Assembly: GCA_001421095.1 (NCBI GenBank) | Contig: LIIK01000001.1 | Location: forward strand, 62,001-126,000 | Length of the DNA stretch: 64,000 bases | Direction of reading: 5' to 3' | Source: Candidatus [Bacteroides] periocalifornicus | GTDB lineage: Bacteria; Bacteroidota; Bacteroidia; Bacteroidales; CAJPTX01 | Shown: positions 53,154 to 62,769 of the stretch, in pieces | Numbering within the stretch: position 1 is the first letter of the stretch | How the letters are laid out: every line of letters begins with the position of its first letter | The notes under the pieces: generated by a model | The model's database searches: none | What the model was told of the DNA's origin: nothing | What the model saw: only the letters and a program-made list of their open reading frames with translations | Program-made: the position numbers and the translations under genes

Positions 53154-54740
53154 CTAACGTTCACGCAAAGCCTCAATTTTCCCCGCAAAGTAAGCACTTT
53201 TTTCTGGATTTCTAGCCGCGAGCCGATTATACATGGTGATGGCTATGGCAAAATCCCCCTTCTCTGCGTGCATATCCGCCAGATGCTCGCTCACTATACT
53301 CCGCGATAGCACGCTGGATTCCCTAGCCAGATCCTCCTGCTGCTCTGTAGCATCTGCTGGTTTCTTGGCCATCTCACGCATGGTCTCCAGCAGGCTGTCC
53401 AGATTATTGAGGTACGACTCTATGCGTTGCATCTGATCCTTCCCCTCCTGCTTTGCCTTCCTGTAGAGCGGATTCAGCTGCGTTCGCACGTACTCGTACC
53501 CCTCTGCCGAGAGTGTGCCCGCGCCACCCTCCAGCGTGAATAGCGAGGCCGAAATCTCGGGGACTGGGGTAGCCAATGACTGGTCGAGCACGCCTCGAAG
53601 ATCTACCTCGCCTGCTTCAGCTCCTATAGTCCCGGTAGAGGCCGATTCTCCTGTATCTTGCCTGCGTGTCGGTGAGTCTCCCCCCTTGGCCTGTCCACTC
53701 CTAGCCCGGACACTTCCGCCCAAGAGGGCATTCCAGTCCATAACCACGGTGGTTGGCTCTGTGCTATCTGCCATGCTGGAATCGTCCCCCCCTGCGCCTC
53801 TAGCCGCTGCAGGTTGGGGATCTGCATTCGCCAAATCACGTTCAATAACCCCATTTTTACCCCCATTCTCCGCGCTTTCTGCCCGTCCCTGACCATCACT
53901 GCCCGCCTCGCTGTAGAACGCCGCAAAGCTGGGGTCATGGGCCTGTTCTTGGGCATCGTGCGCATCTACACCCTGCGATGCATCCTCTGGGGCTACAGGG
54001 CTGGAGGCAGGGGGCGGGGGAACGCTATCGACGCTTCGGGAGGCTAGGGGGGCGCTGGCCGGGGATGGCTGGGAGGCGCTGGGGAACGAGCCCGTCGCTA
54101 CGGGGGCGTTTCCTGCCATTCCTGCCCCGTTCTCCGCGCTTTCAGGCCCTTCCTGCACTCCACTACCCGCTCCGCCGTAGAACGTCGCAAAACTGGGGTC
54201 GTGGGCTTGTTCTTGGGCATCGTGCGTGTCCAATGCCTGCGTATCCTGTTTCGGCTCGGTTTCCACTTGGGGAGAACTTGGCGCGTACTCCTGCGTTGCT
54301 ACAGTCTCCCGGGGGGCGCTGTAGGCTACCGTGGTAGTAGTGTACGCCTCCCCATCTGAAGGGTTCTCATGCTGTTGATGCTGTGGATTTTCTACGCTGA
54401 ATGGTGAGGTCGATGCTGCTGAAGTCTCTTGGGGTTGAGATGCCTCGCTTACCGCATCGCTGGGCAGCAGATCATCCAGCTCTACCGTTAGCGGCAGCAG
54501 ACTACCATTCACTGCCCTGTACACCGACACCGCGCTGGGGACCTGGGCTGCAATCTGGAACAGTAGCTGGCTACGATTGGCACTCGGGGCCTGCGAAGTC
54601 CCCACTCCACGCGCTCGCAGCAGATGCGCCGCATGGCAGTACGGATACTTTGCGCAGAGCTCTGCGGCCCACCCGGCATCAGATTCGTTTATGGCTGCTT
54701 GCCCAAAGAGCAAAGAATAGAATTTCTCGGCAGTTTCCAT
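53154..54740 (-). CDS. TPR-like cytoplasmic protein with repeated acidic linker
   Basis: 528 residues. The N-terminal part (about 1-110) is helical (METAEKFYSLLFGQAAINESDA, LCAKYPYCHAAHLLRARGVG). A long Ser/Pro/Ala/Glu-rich linker follows. It contains two copies of DAQEQAHDPSFATFYGGAG and DAQEQAHDPSFAAFYSEAG at about residues 170 and 260. The C-terminus has a helical repeat-like segment (HAEKGDFAIAITMYNRLAARNPEKSAYFAGKIEAL), a TPR-type motif. No catalytic motif was seen. It lies between lptE and secG, as in many Bacteroidales. Confidence 0.78.
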   Translation of the reverse strand: METAEKFYSLLFGQAAINESDAGWAAELCAKYPYCHAAHLLRARGVGTSQAPSANRSQLLFQIAAQVPSAVSVYRAVNGSLLPLTVELDDLLPSDAVSEASQPQETSAASTSPFSVENPQHQQHENPSDGEAYTTTTVAYSAPRETVATQEYAPSSPQVETEPKQDTQALDTHDAQEQAHDPSFATFYGGAGSGVQEGPESAENGAGMAGNAPVATGSFPSASQPSPASAPLASRSVDSVPPPPASSPVAPEDASQGVDAHDAQEQAHDPSFAAFYSEAGSDGQGRAESAENGGKNGVIERDLANADPQPAAARGAGGDDSSMADSTEPTTVVMDWNALLGGSVRARSGQAKGGDSPTRRQDTGESASTGTIGAEAGEVDLRGVLDQSLATPVPEISASLFTLEGGAGTLSAEGYEYVRTQLNPLYRKAKQEGKDQMQRIESYLNNLDSLLETMREMAKKPADATEQQEDLARESSVLSRSIVSEHLADMHAEKGDFAIAITMYNRLAARNPEKSAYFAGKIEALRER

Positions 54741-54767
54741 ACGTTCTCTGGGTATAGGTACAAAAAA

Positions 54768-55439
54768 TTACCAGTTGGCGACAGCGGCGTTGAAAATGTC
54801 CTCTACCAGCTTATCGGCAATGGTCTCCACCAGCTGGGCCTCCACCTGCGCAAGAATCTGGGATGAGGGGAAATCCTCGTATTGGCTAAAGGTCTGGTCA
54901 TAGTTCCCATGCTCATCCTGCGCGTTCTTGAATACCACGTGAATGGCAATGGTTAGGCGATTCTGCGCCGCCTGCTCGTTGCTCTGGATGGTTACCGGGG
55001 CAACGGAATAGCCGGTAATCTCGCCGGTGAAGTCGAAATCCCCCCCCTGCTCCACCAGCTCTAGGCTCGTCTGGGTGATAAAACGTTCCTTGAGCTTCTC
55101 GCCCACAAGTGACGCCAGCGTGGGATTCACAATCGGGGCAACATTCTGGAAGTGTCCTATGCTCACCGTGTGGGTCGTGGGTGATATGCTAGCCCCTGTG
55201 AATGAATACTTAATGGAACACGCAGTGAATAGAATTCCACACAGTCCGCAGAGAGGCGCAAGCACGCCGTACTGGTAGAAACGTCGTTCCCACGTAATGC
55301 CACATCCTTTACACTCCCCCCTTCGCAGCACCCTGGGTAGGCAGCCGACCAGCATGTCAATAACCTGCTTACCGACGCTGTGTATCCCTCTGGAACACGC
55401 CTTTCTCCCCCTGCGCAATGATGCGAATAGCCCTCTCAT
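54768..55439 (-). CDS. lptE: LptE-family LPS-assembly lipoprotein
   Basis: 223 residues from ATG 55439, which overlaps the stop of the sigma-54 activator as ATGA. The LptE-like part starts about residue 73 with a lipobox (LCGILFTAC) and YSFTGASISPTTHTVSIGHF, then NPTLASLVGEKLKERFITQTSLELV and GEITGYSVAPVTIQS. LptE plugs LptD in LPS assembly. The 72 residues before the lipobox are much longer than a normal signal peptide, so the true start is probably internal (for example near 55355); no ATG is well placed. The extension is Cys/Arg-rich and not convincing. Confidence 0.78.
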   Translation of the reverse strand: MRGLFASLRRGRKACSRGIHSVGKQVIDMLVGCLPRVLRRGECKGCGITWERRFYQYGVLAPLCGLCGILFTACSIKYSFTGASISPTTHTVSIGHFQNVAPIVNPTLASLVGEKLKERFITQTSLELVEQGGDFDFTGEITGYSVAPVTIQSNEQAAQNRLTIAIHVVFKNAQDEHGNYDQTFSQYEDFPSSQILAQVEAQLVETIADKLVEDIFNAAVANW

Positions 55440-56677
55440 GCCTTAATGCCGTACTCTCTGATTTTCCGATATAGCGTCCGCTCAGAGATGCCCAATTCCT
55501 TTGCCGTCACCCTACGATGCCCCCGATTCTTCTCCAGCGTTCGCCGAATTACACCCTCCTCCAGGTCGGCCAACGAGCCCCCACCCTCCTGCACCACCAC
55601 GGGTTCTACCACGGGTACCTTTGACGATGCTGCTGTAGGCTGAACCACAGGGATCGATGTGCCTGGCACGCCCAGCCCTCTGTGGGCATCCATATCGCTG
55701 AATAGCCTCGGGTTGGCCGCCACATACCGCGCTGCCTCGGGGGAAGCCCCCCCCTGCATAAGGTCGTACACCAGATGCTTGAGCTCATTCATATCGGTTC
55801 GCATCTCGTAAAGCACGCTGTAGAGGAGGTCGCGCTCGCTCTTGAGCTCTGAATCGGCCCCATGGTAGAGCGCCGGGAGCGCATTGCCATAAGGGCGTGG
55901 CAGGTAGCGCTGCAGTGTCTCGCCAGTGATTTCCCGCTCTTGCTCTACTATGGATATCTGCTCTGTAACATTCTTGAGCTGCCGAATGTTGCCCGGCCAG
56001 CTGTAAGCCAAGAGTGCCTCCTGAGCTCCACTGCCCAGGCGGATAGCTGGCATGCGGTACTTCTCAGAAAAATCGATGGCAAAATGCTTAAAGAGCAGAA
56101 CCGCATCATCGCCCCGTTCGCGGAGAGGGGGGACGTTAATGGGCACTGTCGATAGCCGATAGTAGAGGTCTTCGCGAAAACGCCCCTGGGCTATTGCCTC
56201 CTCCAGATGCACATTGGTCGCAGCTATCACCCGAATGTCGGTACGTTGCACCGCGCTAGAACCCACCTTCAGGAATTCACCCGACTCCAGCACTCTGAGC
56301 AGTCGTGCCTGCGTGGGCAGGGGGAGTTCTGCCACCTCGTCGAGAAATATGGTACCGCCGTCGGCCACCTCAAAGTAACCCTTACGGTTGTCAACAGCCC
56401 CGGTGAATGAACCCTTCACATGCCCGAAAAGCTCGGAGTCAATGGTGCCCTCTGGTATAGCACCGCAGTTGACCGCTATGTACTGCCCATGCTTGCGCGC
56501 CCCGTACTGATGCACTATCTGCGGAAAGAACTCCTTGCCAGAACCGCTCTCCCCCATCACCAGCACTGAGAGGTCAGTCGGTGCCACCTGGTACGCCACC
56601 TCTATAGCGCGCAGCAACGCCGCATTAGTCCCTATAATGCCAAATCGTGCCTTTATTGAATCGAGATCCACTCGCAT
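55436..56677 (-). CDS. Sigma-54-interacting transcriptional regulator
   Basis: 413 residues from ATG 56677 (MRVDLDSIKARFGIIGTNAAL), the start consistent with its promoter; a longer frame exists. The AAA+ domain has Walker A GESGSGKEFF, the GSFTGA loop for sigma-54 contact, Walker B GGTIFLDEVAELP and the R-finger region FREDLYYRLSTVPINVPPLRER. A Fis-type helix-turn-helix closes the protein (RRTLEKNRGHRRVTAKELGISERTLYRKIREYG). There is no receiver domain. In Bacteroidales this gene precedes lptE, suggesting envelope-related regulation. Confidence 0.92.
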   Translation of the reverse strand: MRVDLDSIKARFGIIGTNAALLRAIEVAYQVAPTDLSVLVMGESGSGKEFFPQIVHQYGARKHGQYIAVNCGAIPEGTIDSELFGHVKGSFTGAVDNRKGYFEVADGGTIFLDEVAELPLPTQARLLRVLESGEFLKVGSSAVQRTDIRVIAATNVHLEEAIAQGRFREDLYYRLSTVPINVPPLRERGDDAVLLFKHFAIDFSEKYRMPAIRLGSGAQEALLAYSWPGNIRQLKNVTEQISIVEQEREITGETLQRYLPRPYGNALPALYHGADSELKSERDLLYSVLYEMRTDMNELKHLVYDLMQGGASPEAARYVAANPRLFSDMDAHRGLGVPGTSIPVVQPTAASSKVPVVEPVVVQEGGGSLADLEEGVIRRTLEKNRGHRRVTAKELGISERTLYRKIREYGIKA

Positions 56678-56701
56678 GGTATACCCCCGTATCGCTAGCA
56701 G

Positions 56702-56731
56702 CAAAGGTAGGTAAAAAAACGAAGGTGGCAA
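56702..56731 (-). promoter_or_regulatory. Promoter of the sigma-54 activator-lptE-TPR-secG unit
   Basis: -7 box TACCTTTG (56702-56709) and TTG (56729-56731) at 19-nt spacing, 25 bp upstream of the chosen start. Confidence 0.7.
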
Positions 56732-56744
56732 TACACGGCAAAAA

Positions 56745-56882
56745 AAAGACCCGTATGGGTTCCATCTTTTACATCCCTCTCTTGCGCGTAAATCGTCTTT
56801 CAAACAATTCAATTCATCGAAAGATATTACCTGCTTTCGTAGCGACGTGGCGCGCCGCGTCGCGATAAATGCCGCGTCGTCT
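56745..56882. repeat. Composite-element fragment with GCGACG palindrome
   Basis: ATGGGTTCCATCTTTTACAT, then CAATTCAATTCATCGAAAG, TAGCGACGTGGCGCGCCG and CGTCGCGATAAATGCCGCGTCG. The blocks match other intergenic elements of the window. Confidence 0.65.
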
Positions 56883-56981
56883 TTGGGAGTTGAGAGAGCT
56901 CAGGTCTGGCCTTCCAGGCCACGGGAGTGTATGGTTTTCTAACGCCCAGCTACCCCATTGGCTAGCGTTCCAAGGGCACTC

Positions 56982-57593
56982 CTACATTGCCAGCGCGAGC
57001 CCCACGCCAAACGGGACGAAAAGCGTGATGACCACACCGTGGTAGATACACACCACCGAGTACTCTGGAGCCGTTGCCTTCACTATGAAGGGGAGCGTGG
57101 TGTCCATAGAAGTACCTCCAGCAGCACAGATTGGCGCCAGATTCCCCCCGATCTTGGCAAAGGGGCGCGCCAATAGCAGCGCCATAAGCTCACGAGATAT
57201 ACTGCTCAGCAGCGCTACCGCCCCAAGGGTGGCATTGTACTTCTCGGTGATGATTACGCAGCTCAGGCTATAGTAGCCAAATCCTGAGGCCACGGCCAGC
57301 AGCTCTTTCAGCAGGTACGAGGGGAATAGCAACCTCGCCACCAAGGCCCCAGCAAATGTACCCACTAGCGTTGCCACTGGCAACAGCAGCAACCGTGGCG
57401 ACATCTTGGTGATGGCGGCAAGCGTTGAGGGCTCCCCGCCCACCGTAATCCCCACCAGGCACATTAGGATGTAGAGGGCTACCAGCGTGATATTCGGATT
57501 GTACACCCACTCTGGCAACGGAACGAAAAAGCTCAAGAGCATGCCCACAACAAATACCCCCAGAAATGAGAGTGTATGCCAAACAGCTTTCAT
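56982..57593 (-). CDS. LysO-family lysine exporter, C-terminal half
   Basis: 203 residues, with about six hydrophobic helices (LSFLGVFVVGMLLSFFVPL, NITLVALYILMCLVGITVG). FGYYSLSCVIITEKYNATLG and PICAAGGTSMDTTLPFIVKATAPEY belong to the DUF340/LysO family. LysO exports lysine or thialysine. The N-terminal half is encoded by the adjacent gene (57624-57923) 30 bp upstream on the same strand, so this is a two-gene exporter. Confidence 0.88.
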   Translation of the reverse strand: MKAVWHTLSFLGVFVVGMLLSFFVPLPEWVYNPNITLVALYILMCLVGITVGGEPSTLAAITKMSPRLLLLPVATLVGTFAGALVARLLFPSYLLKELLAVASGFGYYSLSCVIITEKYNATLGAVALLSSISRELMALLLARPFAKIGGNLAPICAAGGTSMDTTLPFIVKATAPEYSVVCIYHGVVITLFVPFGVGLALAM

Positions 57594-57623
57594 AACGTCA
57601 CTGAATTGATAGCAGCACCCCTG

Positions 57624-57923
57624 CTAATTCTCTCCTTTTACCCTCCTTGTTCTCCGCAGCAGCAATTTCTCAAATAGCCATCCCGCGGCAATGCTACCAG
57701 CCACCAGCAGCACGGTGATCGCTAGCGACTGCAAACCCAGAGTGTGGAGATTCGACCTTACCTCTGGCCTGTGCCCTATAGAGAGCCCTAGGGTGAAAAG
57801 AAGCACGTAGAGCGTGATCCCAACCAGCTTATTCGCCCCTTTTATCAGCTGGCGAAAACGGCGTAAAAAGTAACCCACAACCGCACCTGCAGCCATGAGT
57901 ATTACCAGTATTACTATTTCCAT
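57624..57923 (-). CDS. LysO-family lysine exporter, N-terminal half
   Basis: 99 residues. Three helices (VILVILMAAGAVVGYFL; GITLYVLLFTLGLSIG; LAITVLLVAGSIAAGWLF) and the conserved LFTLGLSIG segment match the N-terminal part of LysO. It overlaps the nucleotidyltransferase gene by 10 bp and is followed 30 bp later by the C-terminal half. Splitting of LysO into two genes is common in Bacteroidales. Confidence 0.85.
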   Translation of the reverse strand: MEIVILVILMAAGAVVGYFLRRFRQLIKGANKLVGITLYVLLFTLGLSIGHRPEVRSNLHTLGLQSLAITVLLVAGSIAAGWLFEKLLLRRTRRVKGEN

Positions 57924-58822
57924 AGATGCTCTGGATATACACCCTGTTCTACTAAGCCGGCTAACTGTGCTGCCACGTAGGGCCTATCTGCTGGATAGGT
58001 AACACCGCACCAAGGCGAACGGCAGGGTAATACCTGGCAACGAGCCAACCCCGCCGCAAGCGACCGCTCCACCACCGTGGGTATATAGCACTCCGCTTTC
58101 TGAGTATCAGCCCCACCCTGGAAAAAATCGCGAATGTACTCCTCCGCCCTCTGGATGTAGTCTGGCGTGAATCCCCAGCAGTTCATCGATACCACACTAT
58201 CCTCTGGCAATCCCACAGGGCGGCCAGCATCGGCTTCATCCACAATGCCCCCTGCCGTCTTCCGGATTTTCGTGTGCTCCCGTATGCCCTGCAGCTGCCC
58301 CTGGGCATCGAGCCTACATACACCGCGAGATACCGTGCCCGCCTCAGAAAGGGTGGCTGCCAGCGAGTACCCCACCATGCTCCATACCCCCGTGCCTACC
58401 GTTTGGCCCAAATGCCCTCCTAGAGTTTGAAATGCGGGTAGCCCGTAGAAATCGTCAGCATTGATCACGGCAAACGGACCCTCTATAGCATCCTTCGCGC
58501 ACCAAACGGCATGGGCGGTTCCCCAGGGTTTCACTCTACCCGCAGGCACTTCTATACCCGTGGGCATGGTCTCTACCTCTTGGTAGGCTAGCTGAACGGG
58601 TAAATTCTCGGGCAACTTAGCCAACACCTGCTGCCGAAAGTCTGCCTCTATTGCCCTTCTTATGATAAACACCACCCGACCAAAACCACTTCGGAGGGCA
58701 TCATACACAGAATATTCTAGGATGGTAGTGCCACCTGGGCCTATGCCATCCAGCTGCTTTATACCGCCATACCGACTACCTATGCCAGCAGCCAGCACCA
58801 AAAGCGTTGGAGAATTTGGCAT
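57914..58822 (-). CDS. Nucleotidyltransferase (NTP-transferase family)
   Basis: 302 residues. The Rossmann nucleotide-binding loop is LLVLAAGIGSRYGGIKQLDGIGPGGTTILEYSV and the metal-binding acidic pair is INADDFYG. A sugar-binding region (GTGVWSMVGYSLAATLS, DSVVSMNCWGFTPDYIQRA) follows. It probably makes an NDP-sugar from a sugar-1-phosphate; the nucleotide and sugar are not known. The gene overlaps LysO-N by 10 bp, giving a three-gene unit with lysO. Confidence 0.85.
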   Translation of the reverse strand: MPNSPTLLVLAAGIGSRYGGIKQLDGIGPGGTTILEYSVYDALRSGFGRVVFIIRRAIEADFRQQVLAKLPENLPVQLAYQEVETMPTGIEVPAGRVKPWGTAHAVWCAKDAIEGPFAVINADDFYGLPAFQTLGGHLGQTVGTGVWSMVGYSLAATLSEAGTVSRGVCRLDAQGQLQGIREHTKIRKTAGGIVDEADAGRPVGLPEDSVVSMNCWGFTPDYIQRAEEYIRDFFQGGADTQKAECYIPTVVERSLAAGLARCQVLPCRSPWCGVTYPADRPYVAAQLAGLVEQGVYPEHLWK

Positions 58823-58947
58823 CGCTATCTTGCTAAAAAACGCCGCGAAGTTGTGAAAAAAATCAATGGCAATGCCTCTCCCTGCAGTTCAGTTCCACGT
58901 TTAAAATGGGAAAACACTGTTGCACAGCTCTCTCTAGCATCAAAAAG

Positions 58948-60174
58948 CTATACGGCTTGGTACAGAGAATCTCGCTCAAGGGGGGTGTAGCCCGCATCGA
59001 GCACTATCTGCCGGAGCTCGCTTACCGTAGCCGTCGGTTGCTGGTCTTCGACACCCGCCATGCTGTAGATCCTCGTGCTATCGCCTATCGTCCCATCCAG
59101 ATCGTCTACCCCGTAGGCCAATGCCAGCGGGATATTGCGCTTCCCTAGCATTGGCCAATACCCCTTAAGATGCTGGATATTATCCAAGTATAGCCTACAG
59201 ACAGCGTAGTTCCGTAGCACCTCTAGGGTAGACACCTCGCCCCGTACTCCCAGCCTATTCCCAGCCGCACGGAACTTTAGGGGGATAAAACAGTTGAATC
59301 CTCCCGTTTCATCCTGCAGCCTACGGAGCTGTTCTAGGTGATCCACCCTATCTGCATAGCCCTCTATGTGGCCAAAGAGCATGGTGGCATTTGATCGCAT
59401 TCCGAGGCGATGGGCCTGCCAATGCACCTCTAGCCACTGCTGCGCCGTGCATTTCTCTGGGCATATCTGCTGGCGAACCTCCTCGGCAAATATCTCTGCG
59501 CCACCACCCGGAATAGAATCCAGCCCTGCCGCTTGTAGCTGGGCCAACGCCACATCTAGCGAAAGGTTGGCATCTCGCACCAGCGGCACCAGCTCTACCG
59601 CCGAGAATGCCTTGATATGCAGCCTCGGAGCCGCCTGTCGTACCGTCTGCAGCAGCTCTACCACATGGTGAAATGTCCATTCAGGATGCACTCCCCCCGT
59701 GATATGAACCTCTGTGTTACCCTCTTCCTGCAGCTTGCGAGCCTTAGAGGCTATCTGCTCTAGGGTGAGTTCCCAAGCCTCCGGATGCCCACGCTCCTTG
59801 CGGAATGAGCAGAAACTGCACTGGTAGCGGCACAGGTTGGTCGGTTCTATATGCCCATTACGATTGTAGTAGGTGCTAAGCCCATTGAGGCGAAGCCGGG
59901 TATAGCTTGCAGCCAACGAGAGTAGAGGGGGGGAGGCATACCTGTAGAGCGCTAACCCCTGGGCAGGCGTGAGCCGTTCCCCCGCCATTGCCGCTTCTAT
60001 TCCCTCGCGAACCTCTAGCGGTGCACTAGGCAGGTGGAGGCCTATCAACCTCCGCTTGCGCTCCATAAGCACCTCAACACTAGGGGTGTGCAACTCTTCA
60101 AGAGGGAATTCCATGCCAATGGCTCTTTCTATTGCCCTCCTATAACGGTGAAGCCCCTTCCTTTGTTTCACCAC
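58948..60174 (-). CDS. mqnE: Aminofutalosine synthase MqnE-like radical SAM protein
   Basis: 408 residues from GTG 60174; ATG 60114 is an alternative. The radical-SAM CxxxCxxC motif lies in IEPTNLCRYQCSFCSFRKERG (about residues 110-130). It has GNTEVHITGGVHPEWTF, AAGLDSIPGGGAEIFAEEVR, and the late segment YWPMLGKRNIPLALAYGVDDLDGTIGDS, all typical of MqnE, which makes aminofutalosine in the futalosine menaquinone pathway. MqnC-type cyclic dehypoxanthine futalosine cyclase is the main alternative, but GLDSIPGGGAEIF favours MqnE. No other mqn gene is in the window. Confidence 0.85.
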   Translation of the reverse strand: MVKQRKGLHRYRRAIERAIGMEFPLEELHTPSVEVLMERKRRLIGLHLPSAPLEVREGIEAAMAGERLTPAQGLALYRYASPPLLSLAASYTRLRLNGLSTYYNRNGHIEPTNLCRYQCSFCSFRKERGHPEAWELTLEQIASKARKLQEEGNTEVHITGGVHPEWTFHHVVELLQTVRQAAPRLHIKAFSAVELVPLVRDANLSLDVALAQLQAAGLDSIPGGGAEIFAEEVRQQICPEKCTAQQWLEVHWQAHRLGMRSNATMLFGHIEGYADRVDHLEQLRRLQDETGGFNCFIPLKFRAAGNRLGVRGEVSTLEVLRNYAVCRLYLDNIQHLKGYWPMLGKRNIPLALAYGVDDLDGTIGDSTRIYSMAGVEDQQPTATVSELRQIVLDAGYTPLERDSLYQAV

Positions 60175-60517
60175 CTCGGGTAACTATTGCCTTTTTCTGC
60201 CATAAGACCTCAACAAAAACTCCCCCATGGGTTCAATCTTTTATCGCAGGCCTTTCCCCGATGCAGCACGTCGCACCGTTTAATGGATTTTTGCAGAGGT
60301 CTTGGTTGGTACGGCATACCTCGCCACAGCCTCCCCTCCAATGCCGACTGTAGGGGCGGGGTCTTCGCAATGCGAAGATTTCCCCGCCCACCGCCTCATC
60401 CGCCATGCTTACGCCCACCCTTCCCTCCCCCGCTTCCCCTTACGCTCCCTCTACAAAAAACTCGGTGGGGTGCAAACGATTCTGCCTGCACCCCGCCTGG
60501 TCTATAACACCGCTCGG
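60175..60517. other. Intergenic region with degraded repeats
   Basis: About 340 bp between mqnE and the chemotaxis receptor. It contains an ATGGGTTCAATCTTTTATCG block (60228-60247), a degraded palindrome (60258-60280) and a CTTCGCAATGCGAAG repeat (60351-60390). No gene is seen. Confidence 0.65.
60351..60390. repeat. CTTCGC/GCGAAG-type intergenic repeat
   Basis: GGGGCGGGGTCTTCGCAATG then CGAAGATTTCCCCGCCC, nearly symmetrical. It is the best-preserved copy of this family. Confidence 0.75.
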
Positions 60518-62683
60518 CTAGAAATTCTCGTAATCCGAGTCGCTGGGAGTATCCATCCCCATGTCTAGCACCACGCCACCGGGCTTTTTGGTAGCTGGCG
60601 GAGGTACGGGCGCTGTAGGTTTCGCAGGAGGAGTAGCGGGTGCGGCCTTCCCTGCTGGCGGAGCTGGCACCGTAGGCTTAACTGGGTGCACTGTCGTAAC
60701 CGTAGGCTTAACCCGTGGCCCAGCTGCCTTGGTGGTCGTGGCGGGCTTACCTACCGTGGCAGCAGGCAATGTGCTAGCCCCCTTTGTGGCAGTTGTTGGC
60801 ACACTCGTGGCATTCCCTGGATGCTTTATGGCCGGCTTGGCTGGCGATGCACCGCTAGGCGCATGGGTATTGGGCTGTGCGAATGACGGAGGCTGTGGGG
60901 TGGTGCTCCGCTTGGGTGTGGTGGAGGCACTGGCTGGCTTGGCTACACGCGATAGGTCTATCTTGAAGTAGCTCATCTGCACCCCAAGTTCATTGGCCAG
61001 GCGGGCAAGGGTAACGGCATTATCGGCCAGGTTATCGCTGCTCGCTGCATTGGTTTGAGACACGCTATTGAGCTGCTGAATCGCGCTGTTCACCTGGTCA
61101 GCACCAGAGCGTTGCTCCGCGCTAGATACCGCCACCTCGCGGGCAATGCTCAGGCTGCTCTGCACATTGGGTACTATCGCATCCACCGCCGTTGCGGTTT
61201 GGTCTGAGGTTTGCACTGCCGAATTCACCAGGCTTATTACCTCGGCTGCTGCATCACCGCTACGCTCTGCCAGCTTACGAACCTCTGAGGCCACCACGGC
61301 AAATCCTCTACCATGCTCGCCTGCACGGGCCGCCTCTACCGCGGCATTGAGCGCGAGGATGTTCGTCTGGCTGGCTATCTCGCTCACCACGCTAATCTTC
61401 GCTGCTATATCCTGCACGGCCTTACGGCTGCTGCTTACATGCTGCTTGAGCTCTTCAAGAATCGCCGCCACCTTCTCCGACACCTTTTCAGACTGCTGCG
61501 CGTTGGCCGCATTGGCATCTATGTTGGCCGCCATCTCCTCCATGGCGCTGCTCACCTCTTCTGCGCTGCTAGCCTGCGAACTCGCACCCTCGGCTATCAT
61601 GCGGCTCGAGTGCTCCATCTCTTTCCCGCTATTCTGCAGCTCCATGGTGGCATTGGCCAGAGAGGCTATCAGCTCTGAGAGTTTCGCATGCAGATCCTCG
61701 GCCAGTTGCGCGAGCCGGCCCCCCTCATCCTTCCGGCTCAGATCTCGCGCCTCAAGCCCGCTCTCCGATATGAGGTCGCCATCGCGCATCCGGGTGAAGA
61801 ACAGCAGCAGCTTCCTGTAAATCCTCGAGAGATGGTTGGCCGACACCGTGACACCGTAGATTATGAGCAGGATGAAGCCCACTGGGATCAGAACCATCAG
61901 GATCGCCACAAAGTTGAAGAACTTCCCCGCCTCCCGGTCTATGTAGTCCACCACATCGGTGAAGAACTGGATGATCTTAGCCTGGTTCTCCGCTAGCGTG
62001 GCGAGTACTGCGCGTTTCTGTTCCATCAGCCCCTTCAACGCTGCGACCTCTTCCACTAGATCGGCGAGCTGGGCACGCACCTCAGCAGATTGCGATGCGC
62101 TACGAGCCTCCAGCACCTCTAGCCCCTGCTGTGCCTGCCCCAGCAGCTGGGGGGCATCTATCAGCGCCGGATCAGACAGCCAGGTCTGCACTGCCGCGAG
62201 CTGCTCGGCACTCCCGGTGTTCTCTAGCTCCAGCGCATGCTTATGGAGCAGCTGCATGTACGCTGACTGGATATGCTGAATCCCTACGTAGAGCTTGCCC
62301 TCTACCTCAAAAAAACTGTCGGCTCCAGCCCTATAGTTCGCCACAGACTGCATGTAGATATCCCGAAATTTCACCGCCGGGCCCGCAGACTTTATAGTCG
62401 CCTCGGTATTAGCCACCGCATCAAAGAGCGAAAAAAGGGAATCGTAGGTCTTTACTACGGCCTGATCATGTGTCCGGCGGTACTCTTCCGTAAGCAGGAA
62501 GAGCCGATTCACAAACCGGTTATTCTTGTCCGTGATCTTGTAGGCTGGCAGAAAATCGCGAAAGATCTTCAGCGCTGATACTCCTACTATTGTGACCACT
62601 GCAAATCCTACTACGCCCACGGCCACCGACGTGTAGAACTTCCCCCTCAGCGAGAGGTTGGCGGCATATTTCATCAAGCCCAT
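60518..62683 (-). CDS. Methyl-accepting chemotaxis protein with Pro/Ala/Thr-rich tail
   Basis: 721 residues. One helix at about 18-40, a periplasmic helical sensor domain (about 41-255) and a second helix at about 260-282 ([21 protein letters not shown]) precede a HAMP-like region. The signalling domain carries the conserved hairpin [19 protein letters not shown] and [18 protein letters not shown]. After about residue 590 comes a low-complexity Pro/Ala/Thr/Lys tail of about 110 residues, ending in SDSDYENF. The DYENF end resembles the CheR/CheB-tethering pentapeptide of some receptors (NWETF type). No che genes are in the window. Confidence 0.88.
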   Translation of the reverse strand: MGLMKYAANLSLRGKFYTSVAVGVVGFAVVTIVGVSALKIFRDFLPAYKITDKNNRFVNRLFLLTEEYRRTHDQAVVKTYDSLFSLFDAVANTEATIKSAGPAVKFRDIYMQSVANYRAGADSFFEVEGKLYVGIQHIQSAYMQLLHKHALELENTGSAEQLAAVQTWLSDPALIDAPQLLGQAQQGLEVLEARSASQSAEVRAQLADLVEEVAALKGLMEQKRAVLATLAENQAKIIQFFTDVVDYIDREAGKFFNFVAILMVLIPVGFILLIIYGVTVSANHLSRIYRKLLLFFTRMRDGDLISESGLEARDLSRKDEGGRLAQLAEDLHAKLSELIASLANATMELQNSGKEMEHSSRMIAEGASSQASSAEEVSSAMEEMAANIDANAANAQQSEKVSEKVAAILEELKQHVSSSRKAVQDIAAKISVVSEIASQTNILALNAAVEAARAGEHGRGFAVVASEVRKLAERSGDAAAEVISLVNSAVQTSDQTATAVDAIVPNVQSSLSIAREVAVSSAEQRSGADQVNSAIQQLNSVSQTNAASSDNLADNAVTLARLANELGVQMSYFKIDLSRVAKPASASTTPKRSTTPQPPSFAQPNTHAPSGASPAKPAIKHPGNATSVPTTATKGASTLPAATVGKPATTTKAAGPRVKPTVTTVHPVKPTVPAPPAGKAAPATPPAKPTAPVPPPATKKPGGVVLDMGMDTPSDSDYENF

Positions 62684-62769
62684 AGCGCTAGCTTTTCTGT
62701 ATTGCTAAGTTTAAGTAATAATTGGTTTTCTAGTATACGAACCTTCTTGTTAGAATGTTACGCTGAGTG

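Larger units (their letters stand above)
56678..56981. other. Intergenic region with promoter and palindrome repeat
   Basis: About 300 bp holding the activator promoter and a composite-element fragment (56745-56882). No gene is seen. Confidence 0.6.

Noticed and set aside
55355..55439. Cys-rich N-terminal extension of LptE as a separate functional domain
   Set aside because: It precedes a normal lipobox and lacks conserved character; more probably an overlong start choice than a domain.
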